DNA from: ZC4RG29 sp036381475
GTDB taxonomy: Bacteria > Bacteroidota > Bacteroidia > Cytophagales > Cyclobacteriaceae
Reading direction: 5' to 3'
Length of the DNA: 64,000 nt
Assembly (NCBI GenBank): GCA_036381475.1
Contig: DASVCT010000262.1
Span: 12,447 to 76,446, forward strand
Part shown: one piece after another, positions 35,077 through 44,005 of the stretch
How positions within the stretch are numbered: the stretch's first letter is position 1
Layout: the number at the start of each line of letters is the position of its first letter
Notes under the pieces: generated by a model
What the model was told of the DNA's origin: nothing
Database searches by the model: none
The model's input: only the letters and a program-made list of their open reading frames with translations
Made by a program: the position numbers and the translations under genes

Positions 35077-37434
35077 TCACAGTCTCACCGCTATCCTTCC
35101 CAGGACGTTGACGCCGGCCTGAGGGTAGAAATAGGGCACGCCATCGTAGCTATACCCGTTGGACGCGTATTCCGCATCAAAGAGATTGTTGACGAGCAGG
35201 CTCAACTCGACGCGCCTCATACCCGTTGGTTGGAACTCCCAGGTTATCCTGAGGTCGTTAACGAAGTACGCGTCGAGGGTTAGGACTTCGTTCTGCGTGT
35301 TGTCCAGGTACTGCTTGCTCACATACTTCGACAAAAGGGAGATGCCTACACGCCGGTGGGGGTGGAAGGTCAACTGGCTTCCGGCAATCCAGTCGGGCGA
35401 AAGAATAATCGCCGTATTGGCCTTCCGTGTGCTGCCGTCGGTATCTTCCCATACGTAGTCGATGTTCCGGTTTCTGCTCCATGTCGCATTGACGTTCCAG
35501 TCTACCCACTTGGAAAACCGCATACCGGCCGAGACCTCGATGCCTGTGCGGTAGCTCTTGCCGACGTTGGCCCGAATGGGATTACCGACGTTGTCGAGTG
35601 CGCCGGTGAGAACCAACTGATCCCGGTATCGCATAAGGTAGTAGTTGATAGCAAAGTCATATGAAGACGCTGACTTGCGGAAGCCGGCTTCCAGGTTACC
35701 CATGTGTTCCGGTCGTGGCTGTACATCGTTTTCCAGGTAGTCGTTGCGTGCAGGCTCCCGGTGCGCGATGGCATAGGAAGCGTACACCACGCCGCCGTCG
35801 TTGAGGGTGTAGCTGAGTCCGGCCTTCGGATTGAAGAAGTTGTGTTCGTCGGAAATGTCGTACATCGTCTGGTCATCGTCCGTGCCGGCTGTTGTATAAG
35901 CCACCCGCCGCCATTGAATGTCTGCAAAACCATTAAGGCGGTCGGTGAACCGGTATTGGACCTTTGCGTAAAGGTTGACGTCGGACTTATCGGACTCACC
36001 CTCGTAAAACCGCTGACCCGGTACCTGGTCGGGTACGTACTCTCCCCATGTGATTTCTCCGAAGTGATACGCGGGTTTGAACCGGTGATACCCTCCACCG
36101 AACGTAAAGTCGGCGTTGGCGCCTTCGTGCTGCAGTGAAAATGTTGCACCGTAGAAGTGATTCTTAAGCCATTTTCGTGTAACGAAATCGCCGGCTTCGA
36201 TAAGGCTGTCGCCAATAACAACATTGGGAAGGCCCAGTGATGCAAATGATTCATCCTGGTTGTATTCTTCGTAGTATCCGCGTCCAAAGGTGTAGTGCAC
36301 GGCCGCGGATAGCGTCGTCGAAGGTGATAAGGCCTGGGACAGGTGCAGTTGACTGTGATCCTGCCGGTAGTTATCGGTTTGATTGTCGTAATACCGGATC
36401 ACGTTCCCATCGTCGTCGTAGATCGCACCGGCGTAGTTAAAGGTCCGCCGCTCCTTCATCATCTCGGGGTCGATTCCGTACCACGACTGATACGTCACTT
36501 CTCTTCCTCCGAAGAATATGGCGGAAAGCAGGGTGCGATCGGAACGATACCCGGTGGAAAGGTAGTACGATCCCAAGTCCGAGTAGGCGCGATCGATGTA
36601 GCCGTCCGAGGCGATCTTTGAAAGCCTTCCTTCCGCAGACCAGTGTCCGCTGATGAGTCCTGTCCCCGCAGTAAGTGTGTATCTGCGCGTGTTGAAAGAT
36701 CCCATCGCCAGCGTAGCTTCCGCGAAAGGCGTATCGCCGCCAAGATTGGTTTGCAGGTTTACGGTCCCTCCGAACGCGCCGGCTCCATTGGTCGATGTTC
36801 CAACACCGCGTTGTATCTGGATGCTTCGCGCTGAGGAGGCGATGTCGGGAATGTCCACCCAAAAAGTGCCCAGCGATTCACTGTCATTGTAAGGAATGCC
36901 GTTGATGGTAACGTTGATGCGCGTGGCATCGCTTCCCCGGATGCGCAGCCCAGTGTATCCGATTCCTGTGCCAGCGTCAGAGGTCGTCACCAAAGACGGC
37001 GTCCAGTTGAGCAGGTAGGGAAGATCCTGACCGAAGTCCTGCCCGCGGATCGTAGCGCGGTCCATGTTCACAAAGGTGGTTGGCGTGAGTGCGTCGGCGC
37101 GGGTTGCTTCGACGACGACCTCGTCGGTAAACGTAGGCGCTTCTTTCAGCGTGACGTCAACGTTGATATCGCGCGAGACATCTACCGGCAAAGAGGCATC
37201 GGCGTGCCCCAGATACCGGACAAAAAGCGTGTACTTTCCATGGGGGACATTTGACACTGCGAAATGTCCGGAGCTGTCGGTCACGGCAGAGCTGTAGCCG
37301 GGCAGCAGTTGGACCGTAGCGCCGGCAAGTGGTTGAAGCGTTTCGTGCTGTCGCACGACGCCGGTGACGTTGAATTGTGCGACGGCAGCAATTGATGACA
37401 GTGCGAGGAGCACCGTTTGCGTAAAACGTAGCAT
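35077..37434 (-). CDS. TonB-dependent receptor, probable thiamine or precursor importer
   Basis: 785 residues: signal peptide (ending AAVAQ), a carboxypeptidase-like regulatory domain at about 20-105 (GVVRQHETLQPLAGATV), a plug domain (GLRIRGSDATRINVTINGIP, then VQRGVGTSTNGAGAFGG-like residues) and a 22-strand-type barrel ending GRIAVRL. Alone it resembles siderophore receptors. The leader carries a TPP riboswitch, which strongly suggests thiamine, thiamine phosphate or a pyrimidine precursor as substrate; receptors of this kind were called OMR1 in comparative genomics of the thiamine regulon. Energy would come from a TonB-ExbBD complex; a tonB gene lies at 45251. Confidence 0.9.
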   Translation of the reverse strand: MLRFTQTVLLALSSIAAVAQFNVTGVVRQHETLQPLAGATVQLLPGYSSAVTDSSGHFAVSNVPHGKYTLFVRYLGHADASLPVDVSRDINVDVTLKEAPTFTDEVVVEATRADALTPTTFVNMDRATIRGQDFGQDLPYLLNWTPSLVTTSDAGTGIGYTGLRIRGSDATRINVTINGIPYNDSESLGTFWVDIPDIASSARSIQIQRGVGTSTNGAGAFGGTVNLQTNLGGDTPFAEATLAMGSFNTRRYTLTAGTGLISGHWSAEGRLSKIASDGYIDRAYSDLGSYYLSTGYRSDRTLLSAIFFGGREVTYQSWYGIDPEMMKERRTFNYAGAIYDDDGNVIRYYDNQTDNYRQDHSQLHLSQALSPSTTLSAAVHYTFGRGYYEEYNQDESFASLGLPNVVIGDSLIEAGDFVTRKWLKNHFYGATFSLQHEGANADFTFGGGYHRFKPAYHFGEITWGEYVPDQVPGQRFYEGESDKSDVNLYAKVQYRFTDRLNGFADIQWRRVAYTTAGTDDDQTMYDISDEHNFFNPKAGLSYTLNDGGVVYASYAIAHREPARNDYLENDVQPRPEHMGNLEAGFRKSASSYDFAINYYLMRYRDQLVLTGALDNVGNPIRANVGKSYRTGIEVSAGMRFSKWVDWNVNATWSRNRNIDYVWEDTDGSTRKANTAIILSPDWIAGSQLTFHPHRRVGISLLSKYVSKQYLDNTQNEVLTLDAYFVNDLRITWEFQPTGMRRVELSLLVNNLFDAEYASNGYSYDGVPYFYPQAGVNVLGRIAVRL

Positions 37435-37457
37435 GTGGTAACTGTTTGGTGTAAACT

Positions 37458-37485
37458 GGCAGACTTACAGGGGAATATGTCTGCC
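37458..37485 (-). promoter_or_regulatory. Hairpin between riboswitch and start codon
   Basis: GGCAGAC (37485-37479) pairs with GTCTGCC (37464-37458) across a 14-base loop, ending 23 bases before the ATG. There is no T-run. It could be part of the riboswitch expression platform, acting on translation or transcript stability. Confidence 0.5.
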
Positions 37486-37498
37486 TGTGTTTAACCGT

Positions 37499-37514
37499 CC
37501 TGCACGATTGCAGG
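37499..37514 (-). promoter_or_regulatory. Short hairpin following the TPP aptamer
   Basis: A perfect 6-pair stem CCTGCA/TGCAGG with an ATCG loop directly follows the aptamer. It may form the second part of the expression platform. Confidence 0.45.
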
Positions 37515-37595
37515 CTTGCCTTCCCTTCGGCCGCATTACCGGCATCAGGTAGTATGGGTATGATCTCAGCCCGTTATGTTAAGGCACCCCTTAGT
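37515..37595 (-). promoter_or_regulatory. TPP (THI-box) riboswitch
   Basis: Read on the minus strand, the conserved TPP aptamer blocks occur in order: GGGGTGCC (37590-37583), GGGCTGAGATCATACCC (37572-37556), ACCTGATGCCGGTAATGC (from 37550) and GAAGGGAAGG (to about 37519). These are the near-invariant pyrimidine- and pyrophosphate-binding segments. The closing P1 helix is not obvious. Thiamine pyrophosphate binding should repress the TonB receptor gene 80 bases downstream. It lies within the 335-base gap 37435-37769, which otherwise holds only the hairpins listed. Confidence 0.93.
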
Positions 37596-37769
37596 TAACT
37601 GGTCGTGTGTTGTGTGCGTGTGACGGCCACAAAGTTAACAAAGATGCCTTAATAAAAAATCCCGACCGGTTGGTCAAAGGCGGTAGTGGTTGGTTCAACC
37701 TGAATTTTTTGAGGAAAAGAAAATTTTTTACGCTGGCTTCTGTCTGAAAAATCCGAATATTAATGAGAA

Positions 37770-38276
37770 ATGCAATCCACAATGTTTGAAGTAACGGTCG
37801 GAACGGAGAGGTTCCGCATGCAGCTTACGGAAGAAGGGCTTTATGTCGACGATGCGTTGCTCTCCCTGGATGTGGCGCGGATAGACGAAAACACGTATTC
37901 GCTGATATACCAGGGAAAAAGTTTCACAGGTGAGATCATCAAGGCTGATGCGCGCCGGCGCATGATTGTTATCCGCATCAACGGACGGCCTTATGAAGTG
38001 AGCGTCAAGGATCGGTTCGACCTTCTCCTTGAAAAGTTGGGGATCGGCGCGAACGATGCGAGTCGGCTCAACGCTGTGCGGGCTCCGATGCCGGGACTCA
38101 TCGTCGACATGAAGGTGAAGGAAGGCGATACGGTGGCGCCCCGCGATCCGTTGCTCGTACTGGAGGCAATGAAAATGGAAAATGTACTGAGAGCACCCGG
38201 GCCGGGCGTCGTGAAGTCGATACACGTAACAAAAGGAGACCGCGTGGAAAAGAACCAGATCCTGGTGGAATTCTGA
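37770..38276 (+). CDS. Biotin carboxyl carrier protein of an acyl-CoA carboxylase
   Basis: 168 residues. The C-terminal 75 residues form a biotinyl domain with the modified Lys in LEAMKMENVL. The N-terminal part (FEVTVGTERF, then NTYSLIYQG) resembles the carrier subunits of propionyl- or acetyl-CoA carboxylases. The partner carboxylase genes are not in the window. Two starts are possible, the ATG at 37770 or the one at 37782. Confidence 0.87.
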   Translation: MQSTMFEVTVGTERFRMQLTEEGLYVDDALLSLDVARIDENTYSLIYQGKSFTGEIIKADARRRMIVIRINGRPYEVSVKDRFDLLLEKLGIGANDASRLNAVRAPMPGLIVDMKVKEGDTVAPRDPLLVLEAMKMENVLRAPGPGVVKSIHVTKGDRVEKNQILVEF

Positions 38277-38355
38277 CCCTAGCTGAAGCGTCCGGTATCC
38301 TGATATTTTTCTGTGACCTTCCGCAAAAATTCGCTTCAATCCCGGATAGAGATTC

Positions 38356-38363
38356 TATATTTG
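38356..38363 (+). promoter_or_regulatory. -7 box upstream of pyrH
   Basis: TATATTTG matches TAnnTTTG, 26 bases before the pyrH ATG. No TTG at the expected -33 position. Confidence 0.45.
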
Positions 38364-38389
38364 CCGTGATTTGTTGACGACCAGGCTAC

Positions 38390-39097
38390 ATGAAATACAA
38401 GCGAATTCTGTTGAAACTCAGCGGTGAAGCATTACAGGGTCCTAACAAGAGTACTAATATCGACCCTGGTGTGCTGGAGCAGTACTGTGAAGAGATAAAG
38501 GCTGTACGGGAGAAGGGAGTGGAAGTGGCCATCGTTATCGGAGGCGGCAATATCTTTCGCGGAGGCCAGGCAGAGCAGCTGGGAATCGACAGGGTTCAGG
38601 GCGATTACATGGGCATGCTCGCGACGGTCATCAACGGCATGGCATTGCAGAGCGCGTTGGAACGACACGGTCTGTATACGCGCCTGATGGCGGGAATAAA
38701 GATGGAGCAGGTATGCGAGCCCTTCATCCGCCGACGCGCCATCCGTCACCTTGAAAAAGGCAGGATCGTCATCTTCGGCGCGGGCATAGGCAACCCGTAT
38801 TTCACTACCGATTCCACTGCAAGCCTTCGCGCCATCGAGGTCCAGGCACAGGTTGTCCTTAAGGGAACGCGCGTTGACGGAGTTTACTCCCGCGACCCGG
38901 AGAAGTACCCCGATGCCGAACGCTTTACCAGGCTCACGTTCCAGGAGGCGTACGAAAAAAATCTCAACATTATGGACATGACGGCGTTCACGCTGTGCAT
39001 GGAGAATAACCTGCCGATCATCGTGTTCGACATGAACAAGAAGGGGAACCTTTTGAAAGTAGTTGCCGGTGAACCCGCAGGCACGCTCATCAGTTAA
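38390..39097 (+). CDS. pyrH: UMP kinase
   Basis: 235 residues of the amino acid kinase fold: KRILLKLSGEAL at the N-terminus, VIGGGNIFRGG, and the GTRVDGVYSRDPEKYPDA segment. It phosphorylates UMP to UDP. frr follows on the same strand 68 bases later, the usual pairing in bacteria. Confidence 0.97.
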   Translation: MKYKRILLKLSGEALQGPNKSTNIDPGVLEQYCEEIKAVREKGVEVAIVIGGGNIFRGGQAEQLGIDRVQGDYMGMLATVINGMALQSALERHGLYTRLMAGIKMEQVCEPFIRRRAIRHLEKGRIVIFGAGIGNPYFTTDSTASLRAIEVQAQVVLKGTRVDGVYSRDPEKYPDAERFTRLTFQEAYEKNLNIMDMTAFTLCMENNLPIIVFDMNKKGNLLKVVAGEPAGTLIS

Positions 39098-39115
39098 CGG
39101 CCCGCCGCGTATTCG

Positions 39116-39123
39116 TAAATTTG
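39116..39123 (+). promoter_or_regulatory. -7 box upstream of frr
   Basis: TAAATTTG matches TAnnTTTG, 42 bases before the frr ATG at 39166. It would let frr be transcribed separately from pyrH. Confidence 0.4.
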
Positions 39124-39165
39124 TGTCTATCCGCTATATTTATATTCACTATAAAAATATATGTG

Positions 39166-39720
39166 ATGGAAGAAATTCAACTTTACCTTGACGAAGCCAG
39201 GGAGCAAATGCAGAAGGCTTATGTCCATGTCGGTAACGAGTTGGTAAAGATTCGTGCGGGCAAGGCGAACCCGTCAATGCTCGACGGAGTTCAGGTGTCA
39301 TACTACGGAACGATGTCGCCGATCAACCAGGTCGCTTCCATAACTACGCCTGATGCACGGACAATTTTCATCAAGCCCTGGGAAAAAGGCTTGATCCATG
39401 AGATAGAAAAGGCAATCATAAACGCCAACCTTGGCGTTACTCCGCAAAACGACGGGCAGCAAGTAATCCTGAACGTACCCCAGCTTACCGAAGAACGGCG
39501 TAAGCAGCTGGTAAAACAGGTCGGGCAGGAAGTTGAACACGGAAAGGTCAGCATTCGCACTATCCGGAAGGAGACCAACGAACAGCTTAAGAAGATCAAG
39601 GGCGTTTCGGAAGACGACATCAAGAACGGTGAAGAGGAGGTTCAGAAGCTGACGAACGAATTCATCCAGAAGATGGACGCCCTGATGAAGAAAAAGGAAA
39701 GTGAGATCATGACCGTTTAG
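39166..39720 (+). CDS. frr: Ribosome recycling factor
   Basis: 184 residues from the ATG at 39166; the TTG at 39121 would lie inside a probable promoter. Two-domain RRF with VKIRAGKANPSMLDGVQV at the N-terminus, the PWEKGLIHEIEKAI segment and the C-terminal helix ETNEQLKKIKGVSEDD. With EF-G it splits the ribosome after termination. Confidence 0.96.
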   Translation: MEEIQLYLDEAREQMQKAYVHVGNELVKIRAGKANPSMLDGVQVSYYGTMSPINQVASITTPDARTIFIKPWEKGLIHEIEKAIINANLGVTPQNDGQQVILNVPQLTEERRKQLVKQVGQEVEHGKVSIRTIRKETNEQLKKIKGVSEDDIKNGEEEVQKLTNEFIQKMDALMKKKESEIMTV

Positions 39721-39766
39721 CGGTCACCAGCACGATTACATTGCCGGGCGAACGTCTCGCTCAGGC

Positions 39767-40255
39767 TCAGGACGATATATACTCGTCCAGTTTTCCCTTG
39801 TCCCGCGCTTTGATGGCTCGTTTGAGTTCACGCGTCGAGGGAACCTTGTTGCCCGGATCTTCACAATATTTCAGCAGCATTTCGAAGGCGTTTCGTTCCA
39901 CCTCCCTCCCATCCGGATGTGTTGTGCTTTCGAGAACGTACTTGGTCATTGCTGCCATATAAATGCCGAGTACGGCCTCGTTGTCGCTCATCAGCCTGCC
40001 AATGGCCTTTCCGAGAATGAATGTATGATCCGGCGTGCCGGCCATCCACTGTGAAAGTACGGCCAGCGCAGTCTTTCGTGCCGGATTGGTAGGCTCGGCT
40101 GCCACATTCAGGATAAAGTTCGCGCATTCGAGCACGGTGGACTCGTTGGCTTTGTAATCAGAAGCTGAAGCGAATGAAACTGACTGCCACTTTTCCGGAT
40201 CTTGTGCCCAGGCCACATTCAGGGTGACCAGGCAGAGAAGAGCAAGAATTTTCAT
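39767..40255 (-). CDS. Hypothetical secreted protein
   Basis: 162 residues from the ATG at 40255, with a signal peptide (MKILALLCLVTLNVAWAQ). The mature part is helical, with KANESTVLECANFILN and TRELKRAIKARDKGKLDEY. I recognise no catalytic motif. Proteins like this occur in Cytophagales, but their role is unknown. It converges on frr and diverges from ppc. Confidence 0.75.
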   Translation of the reverse strand: MKILALLCLVTLNVAWAQDPEKWQSVSFASASDYKANESTVLECANFILNVAAEPTNPARKTALAVLSQWMAGTPDHTFILGKAIGRLMSDNEAVLGIYMAAMTKYVLESTTHPDGREVERNAFEMLLKYCEDPGNKVPSTRELKRAIKARDKGKLDEYISS

Positions 40256-40363
40256 CAGACGAGTTTTGACATTGAAGGTAATGATTAATATGCTCAGAGA
40301 AAAGGAACTGTCAGTCATCACAAAGAAAATCGGGAACGTACGTTTAAGGAGTCCAGTTATTGA

Positions 40364-40371
40364 TAAATTTG
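40364..40371 (+). promoter_or_regulatory. -7 box upstream of ppc
   Basis: TAAATTTG matches TAnnTTTG, 17 bases before the ppc ATG, giving a leader of about a dozen bases. Confidence 0.45.
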
Positions 40372-40388
40372 CCGGGAGGTTCTAACGC

Positions 40389-42959
40389 ATGCACACGAAC
40401 TACCATAAGGCAGTTACAACGCGCTACTACATCTACAACAGCCTGTTCCTGAATTTGCCTTACAGCAACATTTACAGAACGGGTACGCTACTTCCCTTGT
40501 TGTACCAATATTGCGAGGACGGTTACGCGTCAGGGAAGGATCCCCGGTTTATTATCCGCAGGTTCTTTCGCGAGCTCGTCCCCAAGGCCACACGAAAGGA
40601 ACAGTTCGACCTTCTTTTCAACTTTATTCAGTACTCCGAGCGGCAGGTGGTGTTGTTCGACTCGGTTGAAGATGCCGCGTTTGCTGAACTCAATGACATG
40701 AAGGGAAGCGGTACGCTATCGGCCATCCTCATCCGTGCGCAGTCGGAAAACGTGATGGACCAACTGCGCCGCAAACTCGAGAACTTTAGCATGCGCATCG
40801 TGTTGACGGCCCACCCCACTCAGTTCTATCCTGGAAGTGTGTTGGCCATCATCAACGATCTCGATCAGTCGATTCGCTCCAATCATCTGGAACACATCAA
40901 CCTCCTTCTGAAGCAACTCGGCAAGACTCCTTTCTTTAACCGAGAAAAGCCGTCACCTTTTGATGAAGCGGTGAGCCTGAGTTGGTTTCTCCAGAACGTT
41001 TTTTATAAGGTCATTCCCGTCGTCATCGAAAAGGTGACGCAGGGATTGAACATCCCGCTGTCGGAGTGGAAAAATTTCGACCTCATCCGCATTGGCTTCT
41101 GGCCCGGTGGCGATCGCGATGGCAATCCCTACGTGACGCATGACATCACGCTGCGGGTAGCACAGCACCTCCGTGAAGGCATCTTGAAATGCTACCATCG
41201 CGACCTGCGCATACTCCGGCGAAGGCTGACATTTAAAGAGGTGGATACCATCATCATTGAAGCGGAACGACGGGTATACAGCGCCGCGTACAGATTGGGG
41301 CTTGGCGACTCCTATCAATCGGCAGCAGAACTCATTGAAGACCTCGAAAGAGCACGACGCCTTCTCATCGAGCAGCACGACGGATTGTTCCTCGACCTGC
41401 TCGACAGTTTCATCGCCAAGGTGAAAATATTCGGCTTCCATTTTGCCAGCATGGACATCCGGCAGGACAGCCGCAAGCACACCTACGTCTGGAATGCGAT
41501 TCTCAAACAACTTGAGGATAAGCAAAAGCGTGTCCGGGAAATGGCGAAACTCAGCGAAGCAGAACAGATCGATTTGTTGCTCAAACTGCGTTTCAAGCCA
41601 TCGTCCCTGAAATTCGACGATCCGTTCATTACCGAAGTGCTGGAGAGTTTTGAGGCGATTGCCGAGATCCAGGAGCAGAACGGAGAGGTCGGCTGCAACC
41701 GGTACGTTATCAGCAACTGCCAGTCTGCACTCGATGTCATCCGTGTATTTCAATTGGCCCAGCTAACCCTGTTAAGGGACGAGAGACTGCCCCTGGATAT
41801 CATCCCGCTTTTCGAAACGATCGAGGACCTCATGAATGCGCCCGAGGTGATGAAAGCCCTCTATAACGTCCCTGCCTACAGGGACCATGTCAAACGACGG
41901 GGCAATAAGCAAACCATCATGCTTGGATTCTCCGATGGCACAAAAGACGGCGGCTATCTCCGGGCAAACTTTTCAATTTTCCGCGCCAAGGAAGAGCTCA
42001 CGCGCATCTCCCGGGAAAATGGAATCACCGCTGTCTTCTTTGACGGGCGCGGTGGGCCGCCCGCGCGGGGTGGGGGAAACACGCACGACTTTTACGCGTC
42101 GCTTGGTGATACTATAGAAGACAAAGAAGTACAAGTTACGGTTCAGGGGCAGACGATCAGTTCGAACTTCGGCAAGATCGAATCATGTCAGTTCAACCTG
42201 GAACAGCTGCTGTCTGCCGGGATAGAAAACGAGGTGTTTCTCAGGCACGCCAACAACCTGACGGAAAAGGACCGGGCACTGCTCGAGATGCTGGCCCAGG
42301 AGGGTCACAAGGCGTACCTGGATTTGAAACAGCACGAGAAGTTCGTCCCGTATCTGGAGAAGGTCACTCCGCTGGCGTTTTTCGGTGACACCAATATCGG
42401 TTCGCGACCCGTGAAAAGGAGTCAGAACGAAGAGTCACGGTTTGAGGACTTGCGCGCAATCCCGTTCGTCGGGTCGTGGGCTCAAATGAAACAAAACATC
42501 CCGGGCTTTTATGGTGTCGGCACGGCGCTTCATCAACTGAAAAAGAAGGGTAAGTTGCGCGAGTTGAAGGCGCTGTTCAAGCGCTCGCTTTTCTTTCGCA
42601 CCTTGCTTAGCAACAGCATGATGTCGCTGACGAAGTCTTATTTCCCCGCTACGGTATATCTTTCGCGCGACAAGGAGTTCGGAGGCATCTGGAAGAAGAT
42701 GTTTAACGAATACAATCTTTCCATTAAGATGTTGCTTGAAGTGACGGGATTCGACGAAATGATGGAGAACAACCCCCTGAATCGGGACTCGGTCAAGCTA
42801 CGCGAACGGATCGTGCTTCCGCTCATCACCATTCAGCAGTATGCGCTTCAGCAACTGCGTTCAGGTGAGCCGTCGGAAAAGCAGTATGAAAAGACGTATC
42901 GCAAACTCGTGGTGCGGTGTATGTTCGGTATTATCAACGCCGCGCGTAACTCAGCCTGA
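40389..42959 (+). CDS. ppc: Phosphoenolpyruvate carboxylase, divergent
   Basis: 856 residues, near the usual 880-930. It adds bicarbonate to PEP to give oxaloacetate, refilling the TCA cycle. H142 in LTAHPTQ corresponds to the first catalytic His, followed by GFWPGGDRDGNP and LGFSDGTKDGGYL. The second family motif, normally FHGRGG with a catalytic His, reads FFDGRGGPPARGG with Asp at 552, and the usual C-terminal QNTG is replaced by ARNSA. I recall similar variants in Bacteroidota, so this looks like a lineage form, not damage. Confidence 0.92.
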   Translation: MHTNYHKAVTTRYYIYNSLFLNLPYSNIYRTGTLLPLLYQYCEDGYASGKDPRFIIRRFFRELVPKATRKEQFDLLFNFIQYSERQVVLFDSVEDAAFAELNDMKGSGTLSAILIRAQSENVMDQLRRKLENFSMRIVLTAHPTQFYPGSVLAIINDLDQSIRSNHLEHINLLLKQLGKTPFFNREKPSPFDEAVSLSWFLQNVFYKVIPVVIEKVTQGLNIPLSEWKNFDLIRIGFWPGGDRDGNPYVTHDITLRVAQHLREGILKCYHRDLRILRRRLTFKEVDTIIIEAERRVYSAAYRLGLGDSYQSAAELIEDLERARRLLIEQHDGLFLDLLDSFIAKVKIFGFHFASMDIRQDSRKHTYVWNAILKQLEDKQKRVREMAKLSEAEQIDLLLKLRFKPSSLKFDDPFITEVLESFEAIAEIQEQNGEVGCNRYVISNCQSALDVIRVFQLAQLTLLRDERLPLDIIPLFETIEDLMNAPEVMKALYNVPAYRDHVKRRGNKQTIMLGFSDGTKDGGYLRANFSIFRAKEELTRISRENGITAVFFDGRGGPPARGGGNTHDFYASLGDTIEDKEVQVTVQGQTISSNFGKIESCQFNLEQLLSAGIENEVFLRHANNLTEKDRALLEMLAQEGHKAYLDLKQHEKFVPYLEKVTPLAFFGDTNIGSRPVKRSQNEESRFEDLRAIPFVGSWAQMKQNIPGFYGVGTALHQLKKKGKLRELKALFKRSLFFRTLLSNSMMSLTKSYFPATVYLSRDKEFGGIWKKMFNEYNLSIKMLLEVTGFDEMMENNPLNRDSVKLRERIVLPLITIQQYALQQLRSGEPSEKQYEKTYRKLVVRCMFGIINAARNSA

Positions 42960-43012
42960 GGCACAAAAGTTGTTGTTTTTTCTTAGCTTGCGTAAAGCAA
43001 CCCAACGCGAAA

Positions 43013-43981
43013 ATGGAGGAAGTGCTTTACGAAAAAATACCCTCACTCGATTTGGCGACTTTTTGCACGGGCACCCCGGCCCAGCGGACTGAATTTGTTT
43101 CGCATCTCGGCGAAGCCTACTCCAACATCGGTTTCGTCGCAATCCGAAATCACTTCCTCCGTGAAGAAGTACGGAACCGCCTCTATGATGCGATACAGCG
43201 GTTCTTCGGGCTGCCCGATTCCGTCAAAAGCAAGTACGAAATTCCTGGACTTGCCGGACAACGCGGCTACACGTCAAAAGGTAAGGAACATGCAAAGGGA
43301 AGGAACACCGGCGACCTGAAAGAATTCTATCACGTCGGTCAGGAGGGGGATGATTCCGACTTGCCGATCGACTACCCGGCCAATGTATGGCCGGAGGAAG
43401 TGCCTGATTTCAGAAGTGCCGCGCTGGAGGCCTTCAAGGCCCTTGAGCAAACCGGCGTGTACATGCTTAAAGCCATCGCATTGTACCTGGGCCTCGACGA
43501 GTCGTACTTTGACGACCGGGTCAGGAATGGCAACAGCATCCTGCGGCCGATCCACTACTTTCCGATCGACGATCCCGATGCAGTACCGGCTGACGCGGTG
43601 CGTGCGGCGGAACACGGCGACATCAACCTGATTACGCTCCTGATGGGTGCCAGTGCAGAGGGACTCCAGGTGCTCAGGCGTGATGGAAAATGGATCCCGA
43701 TCACTGCGCTCCCCGACCAACTCGTTGTTAACGTGGGCGACATGCTGGAGCGACTGACCAATGGGCGGCTGCGCTCGACTATCCATCGGGTGGTTAACCC
43801 GCCCCGCGACCGGATGAACACGCCGCGCTACTCGATTCCTTTCTTTATGCACCCACGATCAGAAGTGGATTTATCCTGCCTCGCGTGTTGCATTGATGAC
43901 GACCATCCAAAGCTTTTCGAAGATATTACTGCGGGTGAATTCCTGGATCAGCGCCTGGCTGAAATCGGCCTGAAACGATAG
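43013..43981 (+). CDS. 2-oxoglutarate/Fe(II) oxygenase, isopenicillin N synthase-like
   Basis: 322 residues. The DIOX_N domain (IPSLDLATFCTG, then RNHFLREEVRNRLYDA) is followed by the 2OG-Fe(II) domain. Iron ligands are the His and Asp of EHGDINLIT and the His of STIHRVVNPP; the 2OG-binding Arg is in PRYSIPFF. It oxidises an unknown small molecule. No biosynthetic cluster surrounds it. chrA starts 24 bases downstream. Confidence 0.9.
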   Translation: MEEVLYEKIPSLDLATFCTGTPAQRTEFVSHLGEAYSNIGFVAIRNHFLREEVRNRLYDAIQRFFGLPDSVKSKYEIPGLAGQRGYTSKGKEHAKGRNTGDLKEFYHVGQEGDDSDLPIDYPANVWPEEVPDFRSAALEAFKALEQTGVYMLKAIALYLGLDESYFDDRVRNGNSILRPIHYFPIDDPDAVPADAVRAAEHGDINLITLLMGASAEGLQVLRRDGKWIPITALPDQLVVNVGDMLERLTNGRLRSTIHRVVNPPRDRMNTPRYSIPFFMHPRSEVDLSCLACCIDDDHPKLFEDITAGEFLDQRLAEIGLKR

Positions 43982-44005
43982 TGTCAACCTAAGTAGCCAC
44001 CGTTC

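Noticed and set aside
40953..41753. 266-residue minus-strand frame inside ppc
   Set aside because: Antisense to PEP carboxylase, with His- and Val-rich composition expected from a complementary frame.
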